Source: Aneurinibacillus aneurinilyticus ATCC 12856 (lineage in GTDB: Bacteria > Bacillota > Bacilli > Aneurinibacillales > Aneurinibacillaceae). Taken from it: a stretch of DNA of 64,000 bases. Under the pieces are notes generated by a model. That model was not told the origin of the DNA and made no database searches. It saw only the letters and a list, made by a program, of their open reading frames with translations. Below are positions 17,336 through 25,457 of the stretch, one piece after another (the stretch's first letter is position 1; each line of letters opens with the position of its first letter). The position numbers were made by a program, and so were the translations under genes. The stretch covers positions 1,031 through 65,030 of the forward strand of contig NZ_KE952747.1 in the NCBI RefSeq assembly GCF_000466385.1. The letters are read 5' to 3'.

Positions 17336-18700
17336 CTATTCCGAGAAAATCGTCGGGTCGCCTGCCCTCTCAGTCAGCCTGCCGTCTTCTGTAATTCCCA
17401 TATACTCCAGCCATGCTGCAAACTTAGGTGCTGGCTTCCGCTCAAGTGTTTGACGCAGTGTAGCAATGTCGTGATAGCTCATCGACTGGTAATTCAGCAT
17501 ACAGTCATCGCCCATCGGTGCGGCAATAATGAAGTTAACGCCAGCAGCCGTCAGCAGTACGCCCAACTCCTCTATATCGTTCTGATCGGCACGGATATGA
17601 TTCGTATAGCAAATATCTACTCCCATCGAAATGCCGTGCATCTTACCCATAAAATGATCTTCAAGCCCGGCACGAATAACCTGTTTATTGTCATACAAAT
17701 ATTCAGGTCCGATGAAGCCGACAACCGTGTTCAGAATATACGGATCGAACTTACGGGCAAAGCCATAATTACGGGCTTCAAGCGTCATCTGATCGATTCC
17801 GTGATGCGCTTCTGCAGATAGCTCCGAACCTTGTCCGGTTTCAAAATACAGGCGCTGCGGTCCACGGCTTGTGCCTTTTTCCATAATCATCTGCTGCGCT
17901 TCCTCCAGAAGCGATACACTGATGCCAAATGAACGATTGGCAGCCTCTGTTCCTGCGATGCTCTGGAAAATCATCGCTGCCGGCGCTCCTTGTTCAATCG
18001 CTTTCATCTGGGTGGTTACATGTGCCAGTACACAGTTTTGTGTCGGAATGTTCCAGGCCTCAATAAAATCGTGCGTGGCATGCAGCAGACGCTTTACGCT
18101 TTCTACGGAATCGTCTACCGGATTAATACCGATGACCGCGTCGCCCACTCCATAGGACAATCCTTCTTTCATGGAGGCAAGCATCCCATCTACATTGTCG
18201 GTCGGATGATTCGGCTGCAGCCGCGATGCAAGGGTTCCTTTCTGTCCGATAGCAATATTGCACCGGGAGATGATTTCGACTTTATTAGCCGCATGAATCA
18301 GGTCAAGATTGGACATCAATTTGCCTGCAGCGGCAATCATTTCGCTCGTCAGACCGCGGCTAAGCCGTTTCAATTCACGGTCGCCTACGCTGTCATCAAG
18401 AATATACTCACGCAGCTTGGCTACTGTCCAGCCTTTGATATCCGCAAAAATTGTATCGTTTACGTGTTCTTCGATAATGCGGGAGACTTCATCTTCCTCT
18501 GGCGGAAGAAGCGGATGGTTTCGGATATCCTCCAGCGTCAAGCCGGCCAGTACTTGTTTTGCAGCAATTCGTTCCTGTACCGTTTCTGCAGCCAATCCCG
18601 CAAGCCTGTCCCCGGACTTTTCTTCATTGGCTTTGGCAAACAATTCTTTTAGATTTTTAAATTCGTATGTTTGGCCTTGCAGCATTGTTTTCAGCCTCAT
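17336..18700 (-). CDS. eutB: Ethanolamine ammonia-lyase large subunit, copy 2 (canonical)
   Basis: The protein has 454 residues. All substrate residues known from the E. coli enzyme are present at identical numbers: Arg160 and Gln162 in SRLQPNHPTD, Asn193 in VIGINP, Glu287 in YFETGQGSE, Asp362 in DICYTNH, with Val326, Phe329 and Leu402 also kept. It should therefore be a true ethanolamine ammonia-lyase with eutC2, which starts 12 bases downstream. The upstream neighbour eutA encodes the reactivating factor. Confidence 0.94.
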   Translation of the reverse strand: MRLKTMLQGQTYEFKNLKELFAKANEEKSGDRLAGLAAETVQERIAAKQVLAGLTLEDIRNHPLLPPEEDEVSRIIEEHVNDTIFADIKGWTVAKLREYILDDSVGDRELKRLSRGLTSEMIAAAGKLMSNLDLIHAANKVEIISRCNIAIGQKGTLASRLQPNHPTDNVDGMLASMKEGLSYGVGDAVIGINPVDDSVESVKRLLHATHDFIEAWNIPTQNCVLAHVTTQMKAIEQGAPAAMIFQSIAGTEAANRSFGISVSLLEEAQQMIMEKGTSRGPQRLYFETGQGSELSAEAHHGIDQMTLEARNYGFARKFDPYILNTVVGFIGPEYLYDNKQVIRAGLEDHFMGKMHGISMGVDICYTNHIRADQNDIEELGVLLTAAGVNFIIAAPMGDDCMLNYQSMSYHDIATLRQTLERKPAPKFAAWLEYMGITEDGRLTERAGDPTIFSE

Positions 18701-18721
18701 AGCCTCATCTCAACTCCTTTC

Positions 18722-20176
18722 TTATGAATGAAACGCGAGCGTTTTGACAACTACCGGTACTACGCCGCTATGCAGCATACGGCCAATATCAAGATAGTCT
18801 CCATTCTCGACCCGAATCTGGTCGATGCAAAGAATGCCGCGCTTTTGTTGTATAACCTGAAGCGATTGACCGAGCACTTTAGCGATATCGTTCTCCGTAA
18901 CGACCACAATCGGTTGGCGTTGATCGGGTTGACGACACAGCGCTTCATGCAACGAGACGGCAATATGCTGTACATCATGAAACCGTAGATGTGGCACCTC
19001 GGACAAATACAAAGCAAAATTGCGCCCTTCCCGTCCTGGATCATACAGTTCAAGCGCCTGTTCCACTGCCCGCATAATTTTATCCTGTATGTTTTCTGTT
19101 TCGTATTCGAACGAAATTCGATGGACAGGTAGATTTTTAAGCGGTAACACTTCGTGTTCAACCTGAATGGTAGCGCCACTTATTTCCGTGGTCTGTGTAC
19201 CGGCTCCCAGCACCGTTGCTCTTACAGTTTCAAGCGGATGAATCCACCTCCAGCGAGTAAGCTCCGGATGAGTACGTAGCGTCTCAGCTAACTGCACGCC
19301 CATATCATGATAAACAGATGCACTCGTTCCGCCTGTATCGTTTGGCTCCAAGCGGTAAATGCATTCACTTACCCCTCCGGAAAACATAATGTCTTCTACC
19401 GCTACATCCCAGTTCGGCGGATGACCTAACAATAATGGCTCATCTTCGGCAGTCACTTGTCCAGCAAGAATGCGGGCGAGTGTTTCCGCCATAGCGTTTG
19501 CGACCTGACCGATTATCGGGGAATCAGATGCATTGCCTATACTCAGGTCCCATTTTCGCTTCTCAAGCAGTAACTGCACCGGACGAGACAGCTTTGAAAT
19601 TCGCTTCTCCGCATATTCGATAAGTCTGCCCCCGATATGCAGTGTGCATGTTCCTTTGAACAATCCAGCTTGATATACAGCGATGTTCGCAGTACCACCG
19701 CCGATATCAATATTGGCAACTGTACGGCCTGTCCGTTTCGAATGTTCGTACGCGCCTGAACCCTTAGCCGCGATCATCCCTTCAAGATCAGGACCTGCGG
19801 TAGCGACGAGAAACTCTCCTGCTTCGTCAGACAATCGGCGCACCATTTCCTCCGCGTTTCGTTTGGTCGCCGTTTCACCGGTAATAATAACGGCTCCGGT
19901 CTGAATTTCGTTCTCGCGTATCCCAGCTTTTGCGTATTCGCTGCGTACGAGCGCGAAAACGGCTGGCATGTCAATTTCATCGCCTTGTGAAAGCGGTGTA
20001 CGATAAATCGGACTTTTGTACAAAATTTCAGTATTAATGATTTCGATGCGTGGTACATGGCTTGCACCCGCTGTATTCATTAACGAAAAACGGCTGATGA
20101 CCAGTTTCGTTGTGCTCGTTCCAATATCGATGCCCGCACTGATAATATGTTCCATGCCACGATGTGTCCGGCGCAT
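18722..20176 (-). CDS. eutA: Ethanolamine ammonia-lyase reactivating factor EutA
   Basis: EutA swaps damaged cobalamin out of the lyase using ATP. The protein has 484 residues of the actin-like ATPase superfamily: phosphate-1 motif SAGIDIGTSTTKLVISRF near residues 12-29, phosphate-2 motif VANIDIGGGTANIAVYQAG near 150, and the adenosine-side MFSGGVSECIYRL near 268. I start at the ATG at 20176, which has AAAGGAGG six bases upstream. The longer frame to 20239 would translate through the leader terminator. It directly precedes eutB2C2 and may serve both lyases, since no second eutA is seen. Confidence 0.92.
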   Translation of the reverse strand: MRRTHRGMEHIISAGIDIGTSTTKLVISRFSLMNTAGASHVPRIEIINTEILYKSPIYRTPLSQGDEIDMPAVFALVRSEYAKAGIRENEIQTGAVIITGETATKRNAEEMVRRLSDEAGEFLVATAGPDLEGMIAAKGSGAYEHSKRTGRTVANIDIGGGTANIAVYQAGLFKGTCTLHIGGRLIEYAEKRISKLSRPVQLLLEKRKWDLSIGNASDSPIIGQVANAMAETLARILAGQVTAEDEPLLLGHPPNWDVAVEDIMFSGGVSECIYRLEPNDTGGTSASVYHDMGVQLAETLRTHPELTRWRWIHPLETVRATVLGAGTQTTEISGATIQVEHEVLPLKNLPVHRISFEYETENIQDKIMRAVEQALELYDPGREGRNFALYLSEVPHLRFHDVQHIAVSLHEALCRQPDQRQPIVVVTENDIAKVLGQSLQVIQQKRGILCIDQIRVENGDYLDIGRMLHSGVVPVVVKTLAFHS

Positions 20177-20198
20177 GATCTGCCTCCTTTCTCCTTCG

Positions 20199-20257
20199 CA
20201 AAAAGGCGCCTTATGCGATGAGCCGATATCTCTCATCACATAAGGCGCCTTTGCCTT
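20199..20257 (-). promoter_or_regulatory. Leader terminator with ANTAR-type hairpin before eutA
   Basis: On the minus strand a very strong stem (about 20 bp, one mismatch, arms beginning AAAGGCGCCTTATG) ends in a run of five T and lies between eutV and eutA. Its 5' arm can instead form a small hairpin, AAGGC-AAAGGC-GCCTT, at 20242-20257. That hairpin has a six-base loop with A at position 1 and G at position 4, the loop rule known for RNA sites of ANTAR proteins such as EutV. Binding there would block the terminator. A clear first hairpin (P1) of the usual pair could not be found. Confidence 0.7.
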
Positions 20258-20293
20258 GGGATATTCTTTTTTACGTTCGTATCGTTTACACGT

Positions 20294-20887
20294 CTACAGA
20301 ACAGATTGTACATCTAATTTTCGGTTATGCAGAATATGATTGGCGACTTCGTCCATCGTCTTGCGTGTATTCATACAATAGGTACGCATCGTTTGATAGG
20401 CACGCTCTTCGTTGAGCTGGTATACATCCATAAGGATCCCTTTCGCCCGTTCTATCCGTTTGCGGCTTTCCATCTTTTTCTCCATCTCTTTCAAACTTCC
20501 CATTAATGATTTAACACGCCGCGCCTGACCGATGGCGACCTCTACAGCCGGCATTAAATCCCTTTCGGTAATCGGTTTAACAAGATAGCCGAAGATGAAC
20601 GCCTCTCTCGCCTCCGCGATTAATTCTTCCTCTGTATACGCAGTCAAGAGAATGGTTGGAATATCGAAGGAACGATTAATAATTCTGGCTGCTTTTACTC
20701 CGTTCATTTTTGGCATTTTCACGTCCATTACGATTAAATCTGGAACGTGTTGGGCGGCCAACTCGATGGCAGCTTCTCCGTTATTCGCTTCCGCTACGAC
20801 ATCATAGCCGGCCTCCTGCAGCATTTCTTTGATATCCATGCGCAGAATAGACTCGTCATCAACCACCATGATTCTGCCTTTATTCAT
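20294..20887 (-). CDS. eutV: ANTAR response regulator EutV (antiterminator)
   Basis: The protein has 197 residues. The receiver domain (residues 1-120) has the acidic pair Asp10-Asp11, phospho-acceptor Asp55 in LIVMDVKMPK and the conserved Lys in YLVKPIT. The C-terminal ANTAR domain (about 135-190) has the signature ERAKGILMDVYQLNEERAYQ. Phosphorylated EutV dimers bind paired RNA hairpins and prevent termination of eut transcripts in Enterococcus. Its start codon lies four bases after the eutW stop, so kinase and regulator are coupled. Confidence 0.93.
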   Translation of the reverse strand: MNKGRIMVVDDESILRMDIKEMLQEAGYDVVAEANNGEAAIELAAQHVPDLIVMDVKMPKMNGVKAARIINRSFDIPTILLTAYTEEELIAEAREAFIFGYLVKPITERDLMPAVEVAIGQARRVKSLMGSLKEMEKKMESRKRIERAKGILMDVYQLNEERAYQTMRTYCMNTRKTMDEVANHILHNRKLDVQSVL

Positions 20888-20891
20888 GCGC

Positions 20892-22334
20892 TCATTCCCC
20901 CTGTTCCACCGGAAAAGAAACGCTGGCCCGCGTTCCCCCGTTCACATTCTGCATAATATTGAATGTTCCTTCCAGGTCAAAGTGCGTCAAGTTACGAACA
21001 ATCTCAAGTCCAAGCTGGTCCGTAGCAGACTGCGCTTCAAAGCCTTTTCCATTATCATCTACACACAGCCGAATTTCATCTCCTGTAAGGCGGAACTCAA
21101 TACGGATTATTCCTGACGGCCTGCCGACAAAACCATGCTTTAAACAATTCTGAACCAGCTCGGTCAGGATAAGGGCAAGCGATACCGCCTGTTTGGATTG
21201 AAGAGCAATCTCCTCAATCTCCATTATGATGTCGACCTTACATTCTTCAGAGGACATATTGTACACCAACATGCGTGCCACTTTCTCGATAACCTGATTC
21301 ATGGCGACACGTTCAATGCCATTATAAGACAGGACTTCATGAACGGTTGCAATGCTGACAATCCGGTTTAAGCACTCCTGGTAAAGCCCCTTTGCTTCAT
21401 CCGGAACACCTCGTCTCATCTGTAGACGTAAAAGTCCCGCAACTGTCTGCAAATTGTTCTTAACCCGGTGGTGAATCTCCTGGATGACCGCTGATTTAAC
21501 CATTAACTGGCGCTCCTTGTCTCTTAAATCGGTAATATCCTGCAAATATACGAGCAGACGCCGCTTCTTATCTTTTTGCTGCAGGCAGACGCTACGTAGA
21601 ATATATACCGCCCCCTGATTGTGGACTTCACGCTGAAGCACTCCATCATGTAAATAATCGCTTTCTTCAATGAATGGAAATATTTCGTTTACTTTTGCAT
21701 TTAGAAAGTTCTCACGAGTTCGCTCGCTATGCAATTCCATTAATCCGATAGCCGAATTGTTCGCATATAAAATTGAGCCATCTTCATACAGAAGAAGCAG
21801 CGCTTCCTCAATAACGTCTGGAATAGATTGCTCTTTAGCAATCAAATCCCAAAAGGTACGGCTGAACTCCTGGGTCGTTTCCGACAGGAGGGCCAGTTCT
21901 TTTTCATGTTTGACCTGAAGGGTAATATCCTGTTCCAGAATCAACATACCGATCGTCTGCTGTTTGTCATTCTTTATAGGCACGACATTCTGTTTGACAT
22001 GGTGCCCTTCCTGTGTAACCGCCCTGTTTATCAGCGCAGGCTTTCCGGTTCGATAGGTACGGAATACACCCGGCTCGTACGATTCGAATACCTCTTTGCC
22101 CACTACGGTTTCTTTATATATTGAGTGCGTTGTCGTAGGGGATGCTTCTGCTACTACAATGACGGCTTTTCTATCCTTCATCGGGCAATCGATGAACATA
22201 TTAGCCTGTGATACATCCGCCATCATCTGTAGCATTTCGCTTTTGCTTACGATAATTTGAATATCTTCCTCGGTAAGTGAAGTGTATTGCTGGCATAGAT
22301 GCCTGATATGTTGAGTATCTAGCACATCGATCAT
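20892..22334 (-). CDS. eutW: Ethanolamine-sensing histidine kinase EutW
   Basis: The protein has 480 residues and no membrane segment, so it is a soluble sensor. The N-terminal part (1-140) is the kinase-associated sensor domain of PF12282 type. A PAS-like domain follows (about 170-260, with NNSAIGLMELHSERTRENFL). The HisKA_2 phospho-acceptor is EIHHRVKNNLQTVAGLLRLQ, and the ATPase domain contains ELVQNCLKHGF and VDDNGKGF. I start at the ATG at 22334 with AAAGGAG eight bases upstream; the longer frame to 22421 covers the leader terminator. In Enterococcus EutW senses ethanolamine and phosphorylates EutV. Confidence 0.92.
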   Translation of the reverse strand: MIDVLDTQHIRHLCQQYTSLTEEDIQIIVSKSEMLQMMADVSQANMFIDCPMKDRKAVIVVAEASPTTTHSIYKETVVGKEVFESYEPGVFRTYRTGKPALINRAVTQEGHHVKQNVVPIKNDKQQTIGMLILEQDITLQVKHEKELALLSETTQEFSRTFWDLIAKEQSIPDVIEEALLLLYEDGSILYANNSAIGLMELHSERTRENFLNAKVNEIFPFIEESDYLHDGVLQREVHNQGAVYILRSVCLQQKDKKRRLLVYLQDITDLRDKERQLMVKSAVIQEIHHRVKNNLQTVAGLLRLQMRRGVPDEAKGLYQECLNRIVSIATVHEVLSYNGIERVAMNQVIEKVARMLVYNMSSEECKVDIIMEIEEIALQSKQAVSLALILTELVQNCLKHGFVGRPSGIIRIEFRLTGDEIRLCVDDNGKGFEAQSATDQLGLEIVRNLTHFDLEGTFNIMQNVNGGTRASVSFPVEQGE

Positions 22335-22352
22335 GAGAAAGACTCCTTTTAA

Positions 22353-22408
22353 CAAAAAAGGCTCCTTCAACATGCACACTTCCCCATTGTTGATAGGCGC
22401 CTTTGCCT
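22353..22408 (-). promoter_or_regulatory. Leader terminator with ANTAR-type hairpin before eutW
   Basis: On the minus strand the arms AAAGGCGCCTATCAACA and TGTTGAAGGAGCCTTT form a long stem followed by six T, just ahead of the eutW ribosome site. The 5' arm overlaps the alternative hairpin AGGC-AAAGGC-GCCT (22395-22408), whose six-base loop has A1 and G4. The loop and stem core are the same as in the eutA leader (shared AGGCAAAGGCGCCT), so both look like EutV-controlled terminators. Confidence 0.7.
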
Positions 22409-22465
22409 GTTTGATATTCATTTTATTATCATTATCATACTAAAAAACATAAGCGATGTAAAGGT

Positions 22466-22966
22466 TTACATATCGGAAATATTTGTTGATTCCAAATTCG
22501 AACAATACTCTTTCATTTGCGCACGAGAAGCACATGCTACGAGCGAACGGATTTCCTCCAGACCCTGCTTCTTGTAGGCGGATACATATATGATGGGGCC
22601 ATCCGGCATCGCTCTCCTTATCTGTTTTGCCGCACGAACGCGATCAGCATTCGGTGCATCGATTTTGGTCACCACGCCAATAGACAATTTCGGAATACCG
22701 GCAGCGAATCCGGGAGGGAAAATCGTTTTCGACTTGGTTGCATCTTGAATGAACAGCACATGCGTCACTTCCAGCGCCGTAGCCATAATATTTTTGTAGA
22801 ATAACGGATTCTCCGTATACTCGCCCGGTGTATCTACAATCCAGTCATAATATAGCAGCGATTGTGTTTTTACCGCTGGCACATCACGGTCAAGCAGCGC
22901 ATTCGTTAGCGTAGACTTGCCGGCGCCAATCGCTCCGATAAGCATCGCACGATGTTGCTTCGCCAT
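22466..22966 (-). CDS. eutP: EutP/PduV-family small GTPase-like protein
   Basis: The protein has 166 residues. The Walker A motif is GAIGAGKSTL at residues 12-21, DTPGEY (Walker B-like) is near 46, and TKID takes the place of the usual NKxD near 101. EutP homologues have been linked to acetate kinase activity or to shell placement in the cell; which applies here is unknown. It is the second gene of the operon, 18 bases after eutS. Confidence 0.88.
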   Translation of the reverse strand: MAKQHRAMLIGAIGAGKSTLTNALLDRDVPAVKTQSLLYYDWIVDTPGEYTENPLFYKNIMATALEVTHVLFIQDATKSKTIFPPGFAAGIPKLSIGVVTKIDAPNADRVRAAKQIRRAMPDGPIIYVSAYKKQGLEEIRSLVACASRAQMKEYCSNLESTNISDM

Positions 22967-22984
22967 AAAGCCCCTCCCCTTCCG

Positions 22985-23326
22985 TTACGATTTAGTAATA
23001 CGTGAAGGCGTATAGCCTAGATTGTGTTCCAGAAATTCATTAATTTGCTGCATTGCTGTCTCCACTTCAGATACGCTGCCTACCAATACAAGACTTCCAG
23101 TAAACCGATCGAGAAATCCGATGGTTACGTGTGCCGCTTTGGTCGCCAAATCACCGGCGATAATCACCGTTTCGCTCGGTGTTAATGTCAGAATACCAAT
23201 AGCTCCACCATACGGAATACCCAACTTATCGAACATGTCTTCATCCGGATTGGCGATGAGGTGGCTCAGTGTAATCTGTTTCCCCGGAACGAATTCCTGG
23301 ATAAACCGCTTCTTTTCTTCCATCAT
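22985..23326 (-). CDS. eutS: Microcompartment shell protein EutS
   Basis: EutS is a permuted BMC protein that forms bent hexamers and shapes the shell. The protein has 113 residues with [20 protein letters not shown] near the start, [20 protein letters not shown], and [19 protein letters not shown]. The ATG at 23326 has GGAGG seven bases upstream; the longer frame to 23383 lies in the leader and is rejected. It is the first gene of the eut operon. Confidence 0.92.
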   Translation of the reverse strand: MMEEKKRFIQEFVPGKQITLSHLIANPDEDMFDKLGIPYGGAIGILTLTPSETVIIAGDLATKAAHVTIGFLDRFTGSLVLVGSVSEVETAMQQINEFLEHNLGYTPSRITKS

Positions 23327-23352
23327 GCATCTTCCTCCAATCGAACGCAGAA

Positions 23353-23387
23353 AAGCCCCTGTCCAATAAGACAGGGGCTTCATTGCC
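23353..23387 (-). promoter_or_regulatory. Leader terminator before eutS
   Basis: A perfect 11-bp stem (AAGCCCCTGTC and its complement) with a six-base loop and a short T-run lies between the promoter and the eutS start on the minus strand. The 5' arm overlaps a weak 3-bp hairpin, GGC-AATGAA-GCC, whose six-base loop also has A1 and G4. The terminator itself is clear; the ANTAR reading here is weaker than at eutA and eutW because of the short stem. Confidence 0.6.
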
Positions 23388-23404
23388 GCGCAATTTTTTA
23401 TGCT

Positions 23405-23413
23405 AGTATATCA
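23405..23413 (-). promoter_or_regulatory. Extended -10 promoter of the eut operon
   Basis: The minus strand reads TGATATACT, an extended -10 element (TGnTATAAT type). No good -35 is seen at the usual distance, as expected for extended -10 promoters. The predicted start lies just before the eutS leader terminator. Confidence 0.5.
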
Positions 23414-23449
23414 TAGATATGAACAATATGCATACAGATCTTTGTTTTT

Positions 23450-23965
23450 CTATTGTTCGAATACCAGTCCGGTAATCTTCGATTGTCCCCAGGGCGCGAC
23501 TTTAACCGTAACAATTGCCTGGCCAGAACGCTCCTCCCATTCTTTCCCTGTATTCTCTTCTACATAATAGCGCTCAAATCCGTAGAGTAAATTAAGGTGC
23601 TCTGACTCTCCCCAGCCACGGACGCGTGCTTGAAGGATGGCTTCCCCGTCCTTTGCCTGCGGTTTCACGGGATAGACAGCTACAGCGCTATCATATGCTT
23701 CGTTTCTGCGCAACACAGCATAAACCGTTTGCCCTTCCTCCGGCCGTTCTCCACCTTTCCATACCGACCATGGAAGCGAGCTAATTTCATAGGAAAGCTG
23801 CACATAATCTCCATAGAACAAATCACGAGGGTCCACAGGTGCCGTTTTTAACCGAATTTCCTTACCAACCGCATCCACTGCATAGTACGAGGCTCCCATT
23901 CCACCAAGAAACAATACTTGTAGCAACACTAGAACAGCGAACAGGGCTGATGCTCTTCGCTTCAT
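23450..23965 (-). CDS. GDYXXLXY domain membrane protein
   Basis: The protein has 171 residues. One N-terminal transmembrane segment (about 7-28) is followed by an extracytoplasmic domain with DPRDLFYGDYVQLSYEISS, the exact GDYxxLxY signature of PF14345. The molecular role of the family is not known. It overlaps the stop of the DUF2157 gene by ATGA; the two families occur together in many genomes, which suggests a complex. Confidence 0.85.
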   Translation of the reverse strand: MKRRASALFAVLVLLQVLFLGGMGASYYAVDAVGKEIRLKTAPVDPRDLFYGDYVQLSYEISSLPWSVWKGGERPEEGQTVYAVLRRNEAYDSAVAVYPVKPQAKDGEAILQARVRGWGESEHLNLLYGFERYYVEENTGKEWEERSGQAIVTVKVAPWGQSKITGLVFEQ

Positions 23966-25176
23966 ACCTGGCTACCTCCTTTGCCCTCATCACGCAACCG
24001 TTTGTGTCGCTGTCGCTGCAAGAAGGCATTCAGCACAAACAATAGTAAACCGCCTCCAAGAAAAAACAGCGATTTCGGAAGAAAACCCCAGGCAACCTGA
24101 ATGTACCCTACAAACGTGCTAAACAAAAACAGCAGCGTTCCTGCATTGACCTTGCTGCTCCACTCCTCCCGGTGCCCTATCCATAACAAATAGCCTGAGA
24201 AAACGAACAGGATAAGCAAATACATGACATCGCCGCCCGCTTTCCAATAGAAGAACGGCAGGAAAATCGTCCATTCTACAAGTGTCAACGCCTCACTATG
24301 CTTACGCTTGCCCAGATAGGAAAGGACAAACGCGCCTGCAAATAAAATAAAAAACGTAGCCGCAAGTGGTGCTTGTTCATTGTTCATCTCACCGAGAAAA
24401 AAAATGAAAAACACATCAAGAAAAAACGCAGATATAAGTGTTCCTAGCTGACCGGCAATCCGTGCCTGGCGATCAGAAAGCCAATCCAGCACCGCGTATA
24501 AAATGGCTGACATGAGTATGAGCCATCCTATCGCCTGGTTTTCCACAATCAAATAAAGTAGGCCATGCAGTAAAATGCTTGGTGTAAGCGCAGTGAATAT
24601 GACACGCTGCCTGTTCTGTAGCGCATATCCACCTGCGCCTATAAGCAATAGAACAAGCAGCAGCCAACTGAACTGCTGAAACGAAATCGCGCTGTATAGC
24701 TGACCGGCATTCAAAATGACCAGCGCAAGAAAATACAGCAGCCGCCCCCGATACATCCAGGCCAATAGGATAGCAGGCAACGACCAAATAATGAATGCCC
24801 GCGCATCATAGGCAATCAAATGAAACATCTGCCCTGTTAAGAAAATACCAGCGCCAAACGTAATCACACCAAGCGCAAGCAACGATATCCCGAGAGCTTT
24901 AGCACCACGCTCCTCGTTACGGTAGCCATACACATAAAAGCCGCTCATCGTCAGCACAATAAGCAGCAATCGGAAAAGCTGCGGAATAGCCGACCAGTTG
25001 GATGCAACAAACGTTAAGATACCGGCACCTACCAAAAGCGCACCAAAAACCGGCAGCTTTTCGCTTATGCTTCTTTTATATGGATATAGCTCAGCGATTT
25101 GTCGCCGCTGCTCCTCTGTAATAATTCCGCGCTCAACCCACTGCCGGCTTTCCTCTTCCACCCACTTTCGCGACAT
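23962..25176 (-). CDS. DUF2157 multi-spanning membrane protein
   Basis: The protein has 404 residues. The soluble N-terminus (about 60 residues, with EEESRQWVERGIITEEQRRQ) is typical of DUF2157, followed by about twelve hydrophobic segments and a basic tail. The start ATG at 25176 has AGGGGTGAA four bases upstream. It is four bases after the small zinc-finger gene and overlaps the GDYXXLXY gene. Function is unknown; it is not an annotated transporter. Confidence 0.8.
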   Translation of the reverse strand: MSRKWVEEESRQWVERGIITEEQRRQIAELYPYKRSISEKLPVFGALLVGAGILTFVASNWSAIPQLFRLLLIVLTMSGFYVYGYRNEERGAKALGISLLALGVITFGAGIFLTGQMFHLIAYDARAFIIWSLPAILLAWMYRGRLLYFLALVILNAGQLYSAISFQQFSWLLLVLLLIGAGGYALQNRQRVIFTALTPSILLHGLLYLIVENQAIGWLILMSAILYAVLDWLSDRQARIAGQLGTLISAFFLDVFFIFFLGEMNNEQAPLAATFFILFAGAFVLSYLGKRKHSEALTLVEWTIFLPFFYWKAGGDVMYLLILFVFSGYLLWIGHREEWSSKVNAGTLLFLFSTFVGYIQVAWGFLPKSLFFLGGGLLLFVLNAFLQRQRHKRLRDEGKGGSQV

Positions 25177-25180
25177 ATGT

Positions 25181-25390
25181 TCACCCCTGTTTAAATTTTT
25201 CAAGCTTTGCAAATGGATTTTTGTGCTTTATTGGTTTCATTTTATGCTTGCGTCCGCATGTTTCGCACAAGAACCCGGCTATACTTTCCGCCTCATCCTT
25301 TTTGTCGGATGCACCGCTGCGATAAATCGCATACACAAGCTCCATTACCGCCTTGCCGCAAGCCATGCACCGTTCCTCCTGCTTATTCAA
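25181..25390 (-). CDS. Small four-cysteine protein, probably zinc-binding
   Basis: The protein has 69 residues when started at TTG 25390, eight bases after AGGAG. It then carries CMAC near residue 9 and CETC near residue 43, a CxxC...CxxC pattern expected to bind one zinc. An ATG at 25366 with AGGAGG upstream would remove the first cysteine, so I prefer the longer form. The C-terminus is Lys-rich. It is likely the first gene of the operon with DUF2157 and GDYXXLXY. Confidence 0.6.
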   Translation of the reverse strand: MNKQEERCMACGKAVMELVYAIYRSGASDKKDEAESIAGFLCETCGRKHKMKPIKHKNPFAKLEKFKQG

Positions 25391-25415
25391 CCCTATCACT
25401 CCTCATCGTTAAGAA

Positions 25416-25447
25416 AAGAGGGGCAGGAACACACCCTCACCCCTCTT
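25416..25447 (-). terminator. Terminator after the ABC-F gene
   Basis: An 8-bp stem AAGAGGGG/CCCCTCTT around a 16-base loop lies 11 bases after the stop at 25458. On the minus strand it is followed by TTCTT. Confidence 0.65.
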
Positions 25448-25457
25448 GCAAAAATGG

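Noticed and set aside
20177-20239. N-terminal extension of eutA
   Set aside because: It would translate the terminator hairpin, and the ATG at 20176 has a much better ribosome site. The same reasoning removes the extensions of eutW (22335-22421) and eutS (23327-23383).
22440-22475. A/T-rich inverted repeat ATGTAAA/TTTACAT at the end of eutP as an ANTAR P1 hairpin
   Set aside because: Its loop does not have G at position 4 and it covers the eutP stop codon; the stem is too weak to claim.
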